DNA from: Rhodopseudomonas palustris
Lineage (GTDB): Bacteria > Pseudomonadota > Alphaproteobacteria > Rhizobiales > Xanthobacteraceae
Assembly (NCBI RefSeq): GCF_007005445.1
Contig: NZ_CP041387.1
Coordinates: forward strand, 2,746,001 to 2,810,000
Reading direction: 5' to 3'
Length of the DNA stretch: 64,000 nucleotides
A model generated the notes under the pieces. The model saw only the letters and a program-made list of their open reading frames with translations, searched no databases and was not told the origin of the DNA. Below, in pieces: positions 16,706 to 25,484 of the stretch (positions within the stretch are counted from its first letter, which is position 1; each line of letters opens with the position of its first letter). Position numbers and translations under genes: made by a program.

Positions 16706-17992
16706 ATGATCTCCGACGCCCTCGCCGCCGCGCTGGCCCGCCGCAACATTCACTACGGCTGGGTGATGGTCGGCGTCACCTTCCTCACCGCGCTGGTCAA
16801 TGCCGGCGCGGTCGGGGCGCCCGGCGTGTTCATCGTTCCGTTGCAGCAGGAATTCGGCTGGAGCACCGCGGATATCTCGTCCGCGCTGTCGATCCGCTTC
16901 GTGCTGTTCGGGCTGATGGCGCCGTTCGCCGCGGCGCTGATGAACCGGTTCGGCCTGCGCCAGGTGACGCTGACCGCGCTTGTCGTGGTCGCCACTGGGC
17001 TGATCGCGTCGCTGGCGATGAATTCGCTGTGGCAGTTGATGCTGCTGTGGGGTGTGGTGGTGGGCGTCGGCACCGGTCTCACCGCGCTGGTGCTCGGCGC
17101 CACGGTGGCGACGCGCTGGTTCGTCTCCCGCCGCGGGCTGGTGATCGGCCTGATGACCGCGAGCGTCGCCACCGGCCAGCTCGTGTTCCTGCCGATCCTC
17201 GCCTCGCTCACCGAACGCTACGGTTGGCGGATCGCGATGGCTTACGTCTGCGCGCTGCTCGGCGTCGCCGCGATCGCGGTGCTGATCGCGATGCGCAACC
17301 GGCCGAGCGACGTCGGGCTGCGGCCCTATGGCGACACCAGCACCGAGCCGGCTCCGCTGTCGGCACAGGCTGCGCCGGGATCGATCGCCGGAGCCGCACT
17401 CGGGGCCTTGCGCGATGCGGCCAAGACGCGGGTGTTCTGGGTGCTGTTCGGCACCTTCTTCATCTGCGGCGCGTCGACCAACGGCCTGGTGCAGGTCCAC
17501 CTGATCCCGCTGTGCGCCGACTTCAACATCCCGCAGGTGCAGGCCGCGGGCCTGCTCGCGGCGATGGGCGTGTTCGATTTCATCGGCACCATCCTGTCGG
17601 GCTGGCTGGCGGACCGCTACGACAATCGCTGGCTGCTGTTCTGGTACTACGGCCTGCGCGGCCTCAGCCTGCTGGCGCTGCCGTTCACCGACTTCTCGTT
17701 CTACGGCCTGTCGCTGTTCGCGATCTTCTACGGACTCGATTGGGTCGCGACCGTGCCGCCGACGGTGCGGCTGACGGCGCATAAATTCGGCCCGGAGCGC
17801 GCCAATCTGGTGTTCGGCTGGATCTTCGCCGGCCACCAGCTCGGCGCCGCCACCGCCGCCTTCGGCGCCGGCCTGTCGCGCGACCTGCTGGCGAGCTACC
17901 TGCCGGCGTTCTTCATCGCCGGCGCCCTGTGCGTGATCGCCGCCGCGGCCGCGCTGACGATCAGCAAGGCGGCCAAGCCGGCGGCGGCGTGA
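16706..17992 (+). CDS. Major facilitator superfamily transporter
   Basis: A 428-residue inner-membrane carrier with about twelve hydrophobic segments in two halves joined by a loop near residues 205-235. The RRGLVIGLMTAS segment after helix 4 is typical of the MFS group that includes oxalate/formate-type and other organic-acid carriers. It is monocistronic: an upstream palindrome precedes it, and a perfect 10-bp hairpin at 18013-18035 follows its stop. The substrate is probably an organic acid, by neighbourhood only. Confidence 0.88.
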   Translation: MISDALAAALARRNIHYGWVMVGVTFLTALVNAGAVGAPGVFIVPLQQEFGWSTADISSALSIRFVLFGLMAPFAAALMNRFGLRQVTLTALVVVATGLIASLAMNSLWQLMLLWGVVVGVGTGLTALVLGATVATRWFVSRRGLVIGLMTASVATGQLVFLPILASLTERYGWRIAMAYVCALLGVAAIAVLIAMRNRPSDVGLRPYGDTSTEPAPLSAQAAPGSIAGAALGALRDAAKTRVFWVLFGTFFICGASTNGLVQVHLIPLCADFNIPQVQAAGLLAAMGVFDFIGTILSGWLADRYDNRWLLFWYYGLRGLSLLALPFTDFSFYGLSLFAIFYGLDWVATVPPTVRLTAHKFGPERANLVFGWIFAGHQLGAATAAFGAGLSRDLLASYLPAFFIAGALCVIAAAAALTISKAAKPAAA

Positions 17993-18012
17993 ACAGGAGC
18001 GTTGCCTGCTCG

Positions 18013-18035
18013 CTCTCCCCGCGCTGCGGGGAGAG
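18013..18035. repeat. Perfect hairpin, family F palindrome
   Basis: CTCTCCCCGC (18013-18022), a three-base loop and GCGGGGAGAG (18026-18035) form a perfect 10-bp stem between the convergent MFS and carboxyltransferase genes. No T-run follows on either strand. It may act as a bidirectional stop, or simply be a copy of the 'ctctccc...gggagag' repeat also seen near 26806 and 26868. Confidence 0.6.
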
Positions 18036-18045
18036 GTTGGAAAGC

Positions 18046-19605
18046 CTACGGCCGCATCCGCATGCCGGTCGCGACGCCGGGCTTGCGCAGCGGTTCGGCG
18101 AGGCGAGCGAACTCGCAGAGCAGCGAGCGGGTCTTGCGCGGATCGATGATCTCCTCGACCCAGAACTTCTCGGCCGAACGGAACGGCGAGCGCAGCTTGT
18201 TCAGCCGCTCCTCGATCTCGCGCATCTTGGCGTCGCGATCCTCCGCCGCATCGAGGTCGGCGCGATACGCCGCTTCGATGCCGCCTTCGAGCGGCAGCGA
18301 GCCCCAATACGCCGACGGCCAGGCGTAGCGCATCGAGAACCGGTTGGCCGGCTGGTGCACCACGCCGGCAACGCCGAAAGCGTTGCGGACGATGATCGTG
18401 CACCACGGCACGGTCGACTGATTGACCGCGGTCATCGCGCGAACGCCGTGGCGGATCGTCGCCGACTTCTCCGCTTCGAGTCCGATCATGAAGCCGGGGC
18501 AATCCATCAGATACACCACCGGTAGATGGAAGGTCTCGGCGAGGTCGACGAAACGAATCACCTTCTGGCAGGTGTCGGAGGTCCACGATCCGCCATAGTG
18601 ATACGGATCGCCGGCGAGCAGCGCCACCGCCCGTCCCTCGAGCCGGGCAAGGCCGGTGATGATCGAGCGGCCGAACGCCGAGCCGATCTCGAAGAACGAG
18701 CCCTGATCGACCACAGATTCGATGATCGGCCGCATCTTGTAGACCTGCCGGCGATTGCGCGGCACCGCCTTCAGCAACTTCTCATCGGTGCGATCTGGAT
18801 CGTCGTCGCAGGCAATCGTCGGCGGCAATTCGTGCACCGACGACGGCAAGTAAGACAGAAAACGACGCGCGCAGGCGAAGGCTTCTTCCTCGGTGTCGAC
18901 CGCGTGATCGATCGCGCCAGCGCGGGTCTGGATATCGGCGCCGCCGAGCTCCTGCTTGGTGAGATCCTGGCCGAGCCGCGCCACCACCGGCGGTCCGGCG
19001 ACGAACATCGCCGAATTGCGGGTCATGATCGAATAGTGGCTCGCGGCGAGCCGCGCCGCACCGAGGCCAGCGACCGAGCCGAGCCCTAGACCGACCACCG
19101 GCACCTGCGCGAGGTTCGCCGTCGTGTACCAGTACCAGCGGGTGCCATCGACGCCGCCGGGCAGATTGGCGGCGCCCTTGCTCTCGATCGTTCTCACCGA
19201 GCCGCCGCCGCCCGATCCTTCGATCACGCGGATAATCGGCAGCCGATAGTCGTGCGCCATCTCCTCCGCCATCTGCGGCTTGGCGTGGATCGACGCATCG
19301 GCCGAGCCGCCGCGCACGGTGAAGTCGTCGCCGACCACCACCACGGTGCGGCCGTCGATCTTCGCCCGGCCGAACACGCAGTTGGCCGGGGTCAGATGAG
19401 TGAGTTCGCCGCTGGCGTCGTATTCGCCGAGACCGGCGACAGCGCCGACCTCGTGAAAGCTGCCGGCATCGCTCAGCCGATCGATGCGCTCACGGACGGT
19501 GAGCCGGCCCTGGTCATGCTGGCGCTTGACCTTGTCGATGCCGCCCATCTGCCGCGCGAAGTTCTCGCGCCGGGCCAGCTCGTCGAGCTCCGGCTTCCAA
19601 CTCAT
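18046..19605 (-). CDS. Acyl-CoA carboxylase carboxyltransferase (beta) subunit
   Basis: A 519-residue carboxyltransferase of the propionyl/methylcrotonyl/geranyl-CoA carboxylase beta type, moving CO2 between biotin and an acyl-CoA. Both halves of the crotonase-like fold are visible: the N-terminal acyl-CoA part with VIEGSGGGGSVR, and the C-terminal part with LMDCPGFMIG. I chose the ATG at 19605, which has GGAGGG upstream; the longer frame to 19674 lies within the upstream regulator. An IclR gene precedes it and overlaps it by 92 bases, and a biotin-carrier gene is divergent. No biotin carboxylase is present, so it needs one from elsewhere or acts as a decarboxylase or transcarboxylase part. 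Confidence 0.88.
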   Translation of the reverse strand: MSWKPELDELARRENFARQMGGIDKVKRQHDQGRLTVRERIDRLSDAGSFHEVGAVAGLGEYDASGELTHLTPANCVFGRAKIDGRTVVVVGDDFTVRGGSADASIHAKPQMAEEMAHDYRLPIIRVIEGSGGGGSVRTIESKGAANLPGGVDGTRWYWYTTANLAQVPVVGLGLGSVAGLGAARLAASHYSIMTRNSAMFVAGPPVVARLGQDLTKQELGGADIQTRAGAIDHAVDTEEEAFACARRFLSYLPSSVHELPPTIACDDDPDRTDEKLLKAVPRNRRQVYKMRPIIESVVDQGSFFEIGSAFGRSIITGLARLEGRAVALLAGDPYHYGGSWTSDTCQKVIRFVDLAETFHLPVVYLMDCPGFMIGLEAEKSATIRHGVRAMTAVNQSTVPWCTIIVRNAFGVAGVVHQPANRFSMRYAWPSAYWGSLPLEGGIEAAYRADLDAAEDRDAKMREIEERLNKLRSPFRSAEKFWVEEIIDPRKTRSLLCEFARLAEPLRKPGVATGMRMRP

Positions 19606-20479
19606 GCATTCCCTCCGGCCTGATCGTCTTCTTGTTGTTGTTTCCCGACGGGCGCACCGCCACCAGGCCGCCATCCGCGTTCTGCACCAGCGGCTCGATC
19701 GATCCGGCGAGCTTGAGCAGCGCCGGCGCGATCTCGTCGTGCAACCGCTGCTCGTCGTACATCGCGGCCAGCACGCCGATCGTGACCATCACATAGGTCT
19801 GATACTGCGGCGACCAGATCGGCACCGCAATGCCGTTGATATGCGGGCTGAACAGACCGCAGCACACCACGTAGCCGCGCTCGCGCAGCATCGCGCGATC
19901 GGCTTCGAGCCGTTCGCTCAGCAGCGCCGCATCGGCCGGCGTATCACGCTGGATCTCCGCCAGCAGCGCGGCCGCGACGTTGTCGTCGAGCGAAGCGGCG
20001 TAGGCATGGCCGGCGGCGGAACGGCTGATCGCGATTCGGCTACCGGTGGTCGAATGCAGACCGAGTGCCTGCGCCGAGCGGGCGAATTCGAGATAGACCA
20101 GATGGAAGCGGTCCGGAATCAGGAAGCCGACGGTGCCGGGGATCTGGTCGGCGACCTCCTGCAGGCGCGATCGAATCAGATTGCGCAGTTGCAGGCCGCG
20201 GGTCATCGAGGTGCTCATCGCGACCGCGCTTGGACCGATCCGGTACTTCTGGTCGCGCGGCAGATAGACGAGCTGCCCCATCCGGGTCAGCGTGTGGGTG
20301 AGGCGCGACACCGTCGAGCGCGGCAAGCCGCAGCGATTGGAAATTTCGAGATTGCCGAGCCGGACGTCGTGTCCCTCGAAGCAGCGCAGCACGTCGAACG
20401 CGCGCGACACCACCTGAATCACATCGCCTTCACCGGCGCCGTCCCCTTGCCTGCACAGTCGTTCCGAGCGTCGTCCCAT
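19514..20479 (-). CDS. IclR family transcriptional regulator
   Basis: A 321-residue regulator. The N-terminal winged helix (about residues 20-85, GLPRSTVSRLTHTLTRMG) and C-terminal effector domain (about 95-270, with HSTTGSRIAISRSAAGHAYAA) are typical of IclR. The family norm is about 260 residues. The last 31 codons run into the carboxyltransferase gene in another frame, giving a 92-base overlap, so either the genes truly overlap or the 3' end is altered near the AACAACAACAAG run. It probably controls the carboxyltransferase and the divergent biotin-carrier gene through the palindrome at 20576-20592. Confidence 0.87.
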   Translation of the reverse strand: MGRRSERLCRQGDGAGEGDVIQVVSRAFDVLRCFEGHDVRLGNLEISNRCGLPRSTVSRLTHTLTRMGQLVYLPRDQKYRIGPSAVAMSTSMTRGLQLRNLIRSRLQEVADQIPGTVGFLIPDRFHLVYLEFARSAQALGLHSTTGSRIAISRSAAGHAYAASLDDNVAAALLAEIQRDTPADAALLSERLEADRAMLRERGYVVCCGLFSPHINGIAVPIWSPQYQTYVMVTIGVLAAMYDEQRLHDEIAPALLKLAGSIEPLVQNADGGLVAVRPSGNNNKKTIRPEGMHELEAGARRAGPARELRAADGRHRQGQAPA

Positions 20480-20575
20480 GTCTTTTTGTCCTGCGTGGTT
20501 ATGATGCTCGATGCTCCGAGAGCGCCCACCTTCCTACCCGGAGCATCTTACGTTTCTTGGTTCTTGTTTCGCTCC

Positions 20576-20592
20576 GCGGAATATAATTCCGC
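20576..20592. promoter_or_regulatory. Perfect palindrome between iclR and the biotin-carrier gene (putative IclR operator)
   Basis: GCGGAAT (20576-20582), ATA and ATTCCGC (20586-20592) form a perfect 7-3-7 inverted repeat. IclR-family operators often have a GGAAT-N3-ATTCC style core. It lies in the divergent intergenic space where it could control both genes. Confidence 0.55.
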
Positions 20593-20744
20593 TTGAAGAC
20601 AAAGCTACATCAGGCAATTTGCCTCGACAATATCGGCGGGCTCCACGCAACGCCCCACGCGTGACCACTCGGCGCAAGATTTTTGCCCCCGGCCGCAGCA
20701 GCGGAACCGGACGCCGACAACGACGACACAACGGAGGAACACCG

Positions 20745-20966
20745 ATGGCCGAGATCAAGATCGTCACCGAAGTCGCCGGCCGCGTCTGCGCCTTGCCGCT
20801 GTCGATCGGCGACGGCGTCGGCGAAGGCGACGACATCGCCTTTGTCGAAGCGATGAAAATGGAAATCCCGGTCGCCTCGCCCGCCGACGGAACGCTGAAG
20901 TCGCTGCACGTGGCGCTCGACGACGTGATCGCCGAGGGTCAGCTCGTCGCCGTGATCGAGAGCTGA
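20745..20966 (+). CDS. Biotinyl-domain carrier protein (BCCP-like)
   Basis: A 73-residue stand-alone biotinyl domain. The biotin-attachment motif EAMKME is at residues 35-40 with Lys38 as the modified residue. It would carry CO2 to the carboxyltransferase encoded divergently. The start ATG at 20745 has GGAGG eight bases upstream; longer frames are Arg-rich and not family-like. The small size (no Ala/Pro-rich region) matches the short carriers found with acyl-CoA carboxylases or decarboxylases rather than AccB of fatty-acid synthesis. Confidence 0.9.
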   Translation: MAEIKIVTEVAGRVCALPLSIGDGVGEGDDIAFVEAMKMEIPVASPADGTLKSLHVALDDVIAEGQLVAVIES

Positions 20967-21152
20967 AGCCCGCCTCGCGTGTCTTGCGACGGCTTACACG
21001 TGACGCGCGAGGTCGGGACGTAATGTCGCACCAGGCAGCGGCGGCGTCGCGCGCAGACAATCTCAGCATCGCGTTGCCATCACCTCGCGGCGATGACATG
21101 CTCTCCCGATAACAAAGCAATCCGCAAAGCGGATGCGTTCGGGGAGAGAGAC

Positions 21153-22313
21153 ATGACGGGACGTTTCGGTCCGCTCGCGGCGCTCGCCGCGGGTTGCGCG
21201 CTGCTCATCACAACTCATGCGCGTGCAGGCGACATCAAACTACCAACCACGATGGCGTTCACCGCCTACGACACCGGAACCGCGGGCTTCAACATCGCGG
21301 TCGCGGTCGGCAAGATGATGAAGGACAAGCACGGCACCGACGTGCGCGTGCTGCCCGCCGGTAACGACGTCGCCCGTCTGGCCCCGCTCCGCGCCGGCCG
21401 CGCCCAGCTCGCCTGGATGGGATCGGGCACTTACTTCGCGCAGGAAGGCGTGTTCGAATTCGGCGCCAAGGAATGGGGCCCGCAGCCGCTGCAGATCTCG
21501 CTCAGCGTGATCGACTGCAACGGCTCCTCGCTCGGCGTCGCCAAGGACACCGGCGTCAAGGAGATCAAGGATCTGCGCGGCAAGCGTGTCGGCTTCGTGG
21601 TCGGCTCGCCGGCCCTGAACCAGAACGCGCTCGGCATCATGGCCTATGGCGGCCTGACCAAGGACGACGTCAAGATCGTCGAATTCGCCAGCTACGGCGC
21701 GATGTGGAAGGGCCTGGTCAACAACGACGTCGATGCCGCGTTCGGCACCACCATCACCGGCCCGGCCAGGGAAGCCGAGAACTCCCCGCGCGGTCTGATC
21801 TGGCCGCCGATGCCGCATGCCGACAAGGCGGCGTGGGAGCGGGTCAAGAAGGTCACGCCGTTCTTCAACCCGGCGATGTCGACCTGCGGCGCGGCGCACG
21901 AACCCGGCAAGCCGATCGAGCTTTCGAACTACCCGTATCCGATCGCCACCGTGTACGCGACGCAGTCGGCCGATCAGGTGTACTCGATCACCAAGGCGAT
22001 GATCGTCGACTACGACGCCTACAAGGACAGCGCTCCCGGCGCGACCGGGCTGGCGGTCAAGACCCAGACGATGAAATGGGTGGTGCCGTTTCATCCCGGC
22101 GCGGTGAAGGCGCTGAAGGAAGCCGGCCAGTGGACCGCCGAGGATCAGACTCACAATGACGGACTGATCAAGCGCCAGGAGGTGCTGGCCGCAGCGTGGA
22201 AGCAATACGCAGCCGCGGCGCCGTCCGGTGAGCAGGAATTCCGCGACGGCTGGATGATCGCGCGTGCAGCGGCGCTGAAGCGGGCGGGCCTGCCGAACGG
22301 CTTCGAGCAGTAA
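21153..22313 (+). CDS. TAXI family TRAP transporter solute-binding protein
   Basis: A 386-residue periplasmic protein. Residues 1-25 form a Sec signal peptide ending at HARA. The mature part begins with the TAXI-type fold (FTAYDTGTAGFNIAVAVG), which captures a small organic anion. I chose the ATG at 21153, preceded by GGGGAGAGAG; the upstream extension lacks a signal peptide. It is followed after 27 bases by the fused TRAP permease gene, so the pair is one uptake system. The ligand is not predictable; known relatives bind C4-dicarboxylates, glutamate or other acids. Confidence 0.88.
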   Translation: MTGRFGPLAALAAGCALLITTHARAGDIKLPTTMAFTAYDTGTAGFNIAVAVGKMMKDKHGTDVRVLPAGNDVARLAPLRAGRAQLAWMGSGTYFAQEGVFEFGAKEWGPQPLQISLSVIDCNGSSLGVAKDTGVKEIKDLRGKRVGFVVGSPALNQNALGIMAYGGLTKDDVKIVEFASYGAMWKGLVNNDVDAAFGTTITGPAREAENSPRGLIWPPMPHADKAAWERVKKVTPFFNPAMSTCGAAHEPGKPIELSNYPYPIATVYATQSADQVYSITKAMIVDYDAYKDSAPGATGLAVKTQTMKWVVPFHPGAVKALKEAGQWTAEDQTHNDGLIKRQEVLAAAWKQYAAAAPSGEQEFRDGWMIARAAALKRAGLPNGFEQ

Positions 22314-22340
22314 ACGCATCGCCGCGCCGGGGACATCGCC

Positions 22341-24407
22341 ATGCGCGCTGCCGAATCCGCCGCCCGCCCGACCAAACGGATCGTGCTCGACGATCCGCAC
22401 TCGGTCGACAACATGCAGGAAGCCGAAGTCACGCGGGTGCGCAGCCTGCGCGGCTTCTGGCGCTGGGCTCTGGTGGCCGCCGCCGCGGCCACCATCCTGC
22501 TGTGCATCAACCAGCAGTTCTCGCTGCGTTTCTTCGTCGGCTACACCCAGCTCAATACGGAGTACTTCTATCTCCTGATCGCGCTGGTGCTGCCGTTCAC
22601 CTTCCTGATCTTCCCGGCGTCACCTACCGCGCGACTGGACCGTGTCCCGCTGTACGACGTCGCGCTGTTTCTGCTGACGATCGGCGCGGCGCTGGTGCTG
22701 ATGAGCGCCATCCGCAAGGCGGCCGAAGCCGGATGGGAATTCGGCGGCGCACCGACCCACGTCTTCATCGCCGGCCTGGTGATGTGGGCGCTGCTGATGG
22801 AGGCGATGCGCCGCACCGGCGGCTGGAGCCTGCTGCTGTGCATCTTCCCGTTCACGGTGTATCCGCTGTTCGCCGGCGCGCGCTGGCTCGGCCCGCTCGG
22901 CGGATCGCAGTCGACGTTGGAACAGGCCACCGCCTATCACGTGCTGTCCGGCGAGAGCCTGCTCGGGATTCCGATCCAGGCGTTCGCCGACACCGTGATC
23001 GGCTTCCTGGTGTTCGGCACCGCGCTGATGCTGACCGGCGCCGGAAAATTCTTCATCAATCTGGCGTTCGCGATCTGCGGCACGTTCCGCGGCGGCGCCG
23101 CCAAGGTCTGCATCTTCGCCTCGGCGCTGCTCGGCATGATGTCGGGCTCGATCATCTCGAACGTGCTGACCGCCGGAACCATGACCATCCCGGTGATGAA
23201 GAAGAGCGGCTTCCGCGCCTCCTACGCCGCGGCGATCGAAGCCTGCGCCTCCACCGGCGCGGTGCTGGCGCCGCCGGTGATGGGCGCCACCGCCTTCGTG
23301 ATCGCGCAGTTCCTCAACGTCTCCTATGCGGAGGTCGCGCTCGCCGCGATCGTGCCGGCGGCATTGTATTACATCGGCCTGTTCATGCAGGTCGACGCCT
23401 ATGCGGCGCGGCACGGGCTCGAGGGCATCCCGCGCTCGGAGCTGCCGAGCCTGTGGCAGACGCTGAAGGAAGGCTGGTACTACGCCTTCGTGATCGCGCT
23501 CCTGGTGGTGATGCTGCTGCATTTCAAGCGCGAGAGCCACGCCCCGTTCTACGCCACCGCACTGTTGCTGGTGCTCAACCAGATCTTCTCGAAAGACACC
23601 CGCTGGACCTCGGGCAGCATCGTCCGCTTCCTCGAGGTCAACGGCCGCACCTTCGTCGAGCTGATCGGCATCCTGGCCGGCTGCGGCCTGCTGATCGGCG
23701 CGTTCTCGATGACCGGCGTGATCTCCAGCCTCGCGGCCGACCTGTTGCGGCTCGCCGGCGACAACGCCTTCCTGCTGCTGGCGATGTGCGCGATCACCAG
23801 CCTGATCCTCGGCCTCGGCCTCACCACCACCGCCTGCTACATCTTCCTCGCCATCCTGGTGGCGCCGGCGCTGGAGAAGCTCGGGCTGAACCGGATGGCG
23901 GTGCACATGTTCATTTTCTATTGGGGCATGCTGTCGTCGATCACGCCACCGGTCGCGATCGCCTCGTTCGCCGCAGCCGGCATCGCCGGATCGCCGGCGA
24001 TGAAGACGGGATGGGAATCGATGTGGGTGGGCAGCATCATCTATTTCATCCCATTCTTCTTCGTGATGAACCCGGCGCTGGTGCTGCAGGGACCGAGTCC
24101 GTATCTCGCCGCGCTCGGCCTGCTCGGGCTCGCGGCGCTCGGCACGGTGTGCATCTGCGGCGGCATCCAGGGTTATCAGGTCGGCGTCGGCGATCTGCGC
24201 CGCGCCGGCGCGCTGGAATGGCCGCTGCGCGTGGCGCTGGTGATCGGTGGCTTCGTGCTGGCGACCCCGGGCGGCGGCATCAATCCGCTGTCGCAGGTGC
24301 AGATCACCTCGCTCGGGCTGTGCCTGCTGGTCCCGACGCTGGCGATCGCGCTGCTGCTGGTGCGCCGCGGCGACCCGCCCCGGCAGGCGGCACGGCTGGT
24401 GCTGTGA
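22341..24407 (+). CDS. TRAP transporter permease, fused small and large subunits
   Basis: A 688-residue inner-membrane protein with many hydrophobic segments. The first third corresponds to the DctQ-like 4-helix part and the rest to the DctM-like 12-helix part, the fusion usual for TAXI-TRAP systems. Signature stretches ASALLGMMSGSIISNVLTAG (about residue 255) and GLTTTACYIFLA (about 493) belong to the DctM fold. It drives ion-coupled uptake of the solute delivered by the binding protein encoded just upstream. Confidence 0.9.
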   Translation: MRAAESAARPTKRIVLDDPHSVDNMQEAEVTRVRSLRGFWRWALVAAAAATILLCINQQFSLRFFVGYTQLNTEYFYLLIALVLPFTFLIFPASPTARLDRVPLYDVALFLLTIGAALVLMSAIRKAAEAGWEFGGAPTHVFIAGLVMWALLMEAMRRTGGWSLLLCIFPFTVYPLFAGARWLGPLGGSQSTLEQATAYHVLSGESLLGIPIQAFADTVIGFLVFGTALMLTGAGKFFINLAFAICGTFRGGAAKVCIFASALLGMMSGSIISNVLTAGTMTIPVMKKSGFRASYAAAIEACASTGAVLAPPVMGATAFVIAQFLNVSYAEVALAAIVPAALYYIGLFMQVDAYAARHGLEGIPRSELPSLWQTLKEGWYYAFVIALLVVMLLHFKRESHAPFYATALLLVLNQIFSKDTRWTSGSIVRFLEVNGRTFVELIGILAGCGLLIGAFSMTGVISSLAADLLRLAGDNAFLLLAMCAITSLILGLGLTTTACYIFLAILVAPALEKLGLNRMAVHMFIFYWGMLSSITPPVAIASFAAAGIAGSPAMKTGWESMWVGSIIYFIPFFFVMNPALVLQGPSPYLAALGLLGLAALGTVCICGGIQGYQVGVGDLRRAGALEWPLRVALVIGGFVLATPGGGINPLSQVQITSLGLCLLVPTLAIALLLVRRGDPPRQAARLVL

Positions 24408-24512
24408 GGACGATTGCGGCGGCGGGCCTCTGCCCGCCGTCGTTCAAATTTCACTGGACTTGCTACACGCACTGATTGAGCATCCTGGCGTTTCAAACCA
24501 AGGAGCTTTGCA

Positions 24513-25067
24513 ATGCAGCGTGTATTGGAAGTCACTTCGGTTGATCTCAGCCTGGTCAAGACCAAGCCTCCGCAGATTCACATTGTCACTCACGGGACCG
24601 TGCCGACTTCGGGATGGAAGCATCCGCGGCTGTCGCCGTGGTTCTATATCCGGCCGCCAGACGACGGCATCCAGGACTTCGACTTCGTCGCCGATGCCCC
24701 GACCGGCATCGTGCTGCCGATGATCACCACGATCGTCGCCGAAGCCACCATTCCGCGCGACCCCGAGGATTATTGGGGACCGGCAAAGGCGCTCCGCGGC
24801 GTCCGGATCCACGCGCGCGGCAACACCAAGGAAGCGAGCTTCAATGCAGCCGAGGATCTCGCACAGGCGATCTCGCTGTTTCGCGGCGACGATGATCCGA
24901 TTCCGTGGCTGATCGTCACGGCGACGTCGGCGGACTGCGACCTCACCGGCAAGGTGCTCCGCGTCTATCATACCGGCGACGTGCTCGAGACAGGCTACCG
25001 GACCGACCGCGGCAATATCGAGCTCGATCCCACCACCGACCGCGTCGTGCGGGTGTGGTGCGGCTGA
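24513..25067 (+). CDS. Hypothetical protein, 184 residues
   Basis: I do not recognise a family. The frame is long, has codon use like its neighbours and starts after AAGGAGCTTTGC, a good ribosome-binding site. There is no signal peptide or membrane segment; the sequence alternates beta-prone stretches (PQIHIVTHGTV, GIVLPMITTIV, PWLIVTATSA), suggesting a soluble beta-rich protein. It lies 105 bases after the TRAP permease on the same strand, so it could be co-transcribed and linked with the solute's metabolism, but this is only a neighbourhood argument. Confidence 0.75.
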   Translation: MQRVLEVTSVDLSLVKTKPPQIHIVTHGTVPTSGWKHPRLSPWFYIRPPDDGIQDFDFVADAPTGIVLPMITTIVAEATIPRDPEDYWGPAKALRGVRIHARGNTKEASFNAAEDLAQAISLFRGDDDPIPWLIVTATSADCDLTGKVLRVYHTGDVLETGYRTDRGNIELDPTTDRVVRVWCG

Positions 25068-25118
25068 GCTTCGCGACCAACGGCGGCGGGCATTGAGGTG
25101 CCCGCTTGCCGTTCCGGC

Positions 25119-25484
25119 TCAGCGATCAGACTTCTCGAAGAACGGCACCAATTGCCCGGTGAACTGCGTAAAGCCGGCGCGGACGCGGTCGCCGATCGCA
25201 AGATCGGCCGCGCCGTGGGCCATCATCCGAAACCCTTCGGCGCAATCGACCAGCACGATCTTGAACGGCACATGCGCCCGCGCGTCGGCGGTGGCGGCGC
25301 GATGAACCAGGGTCGCGGCGCAGACCACGCCCTCGCCGCTCGCGACCATCGTCGTCAGCTCCTCGCCGCCACAGCCCGCGCAAAAATCCCGACGGAAATA
25401 CTGCACGGCGCCGCAACCGCCGCAGCGCTGATACGCAATCCTCGGCTCGTCGCAAGTCCAGTCGGGCATCGCCATCTCGCTCAT
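25119..25484 (-). CDS. DUF35 / OB-fold zinc-ribbon acyl-CoA-binding protein
   Basis: A 121-residue protein with an N-terminal rubredoxin-like zinc ribbon (two CxxC-type pairs within QRCGGCGAVQYFRRDFCAGC) and a C-terminal OB-fold, the DUF35 layout. DUF35 proteins partner with thiolase-like enzymes and supply a CoA-binding or scaffolding part. The start at 25484 (MSEMAMPDW) overlaps the stop of the thiolase-like gene by four bases; the upstream extension in the frame is a shadow. The tight coupling supports a complex of the two. Confidence 0.88.
   Translation of the reverse strand: MSEMAMPDWTCDEPRIAYQRCGGCGAVQYFRRDFCAGCGGEELTTMVASGEGVVCAATLVHRAATADARAHVPFKIVLVDCAEGFRMMAHGAADLAIGDRVRAGFTQFTGQLVPFFEKSDR

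Noticed and set aside
18013..18035. Classical rho-independent terminator between the MFS and carboxyltransferase genes
   Set aside because: The stem is perfect but no T-run follows on either strand, and its sequence belongs to a repeat family, so it is listed as a repeat.
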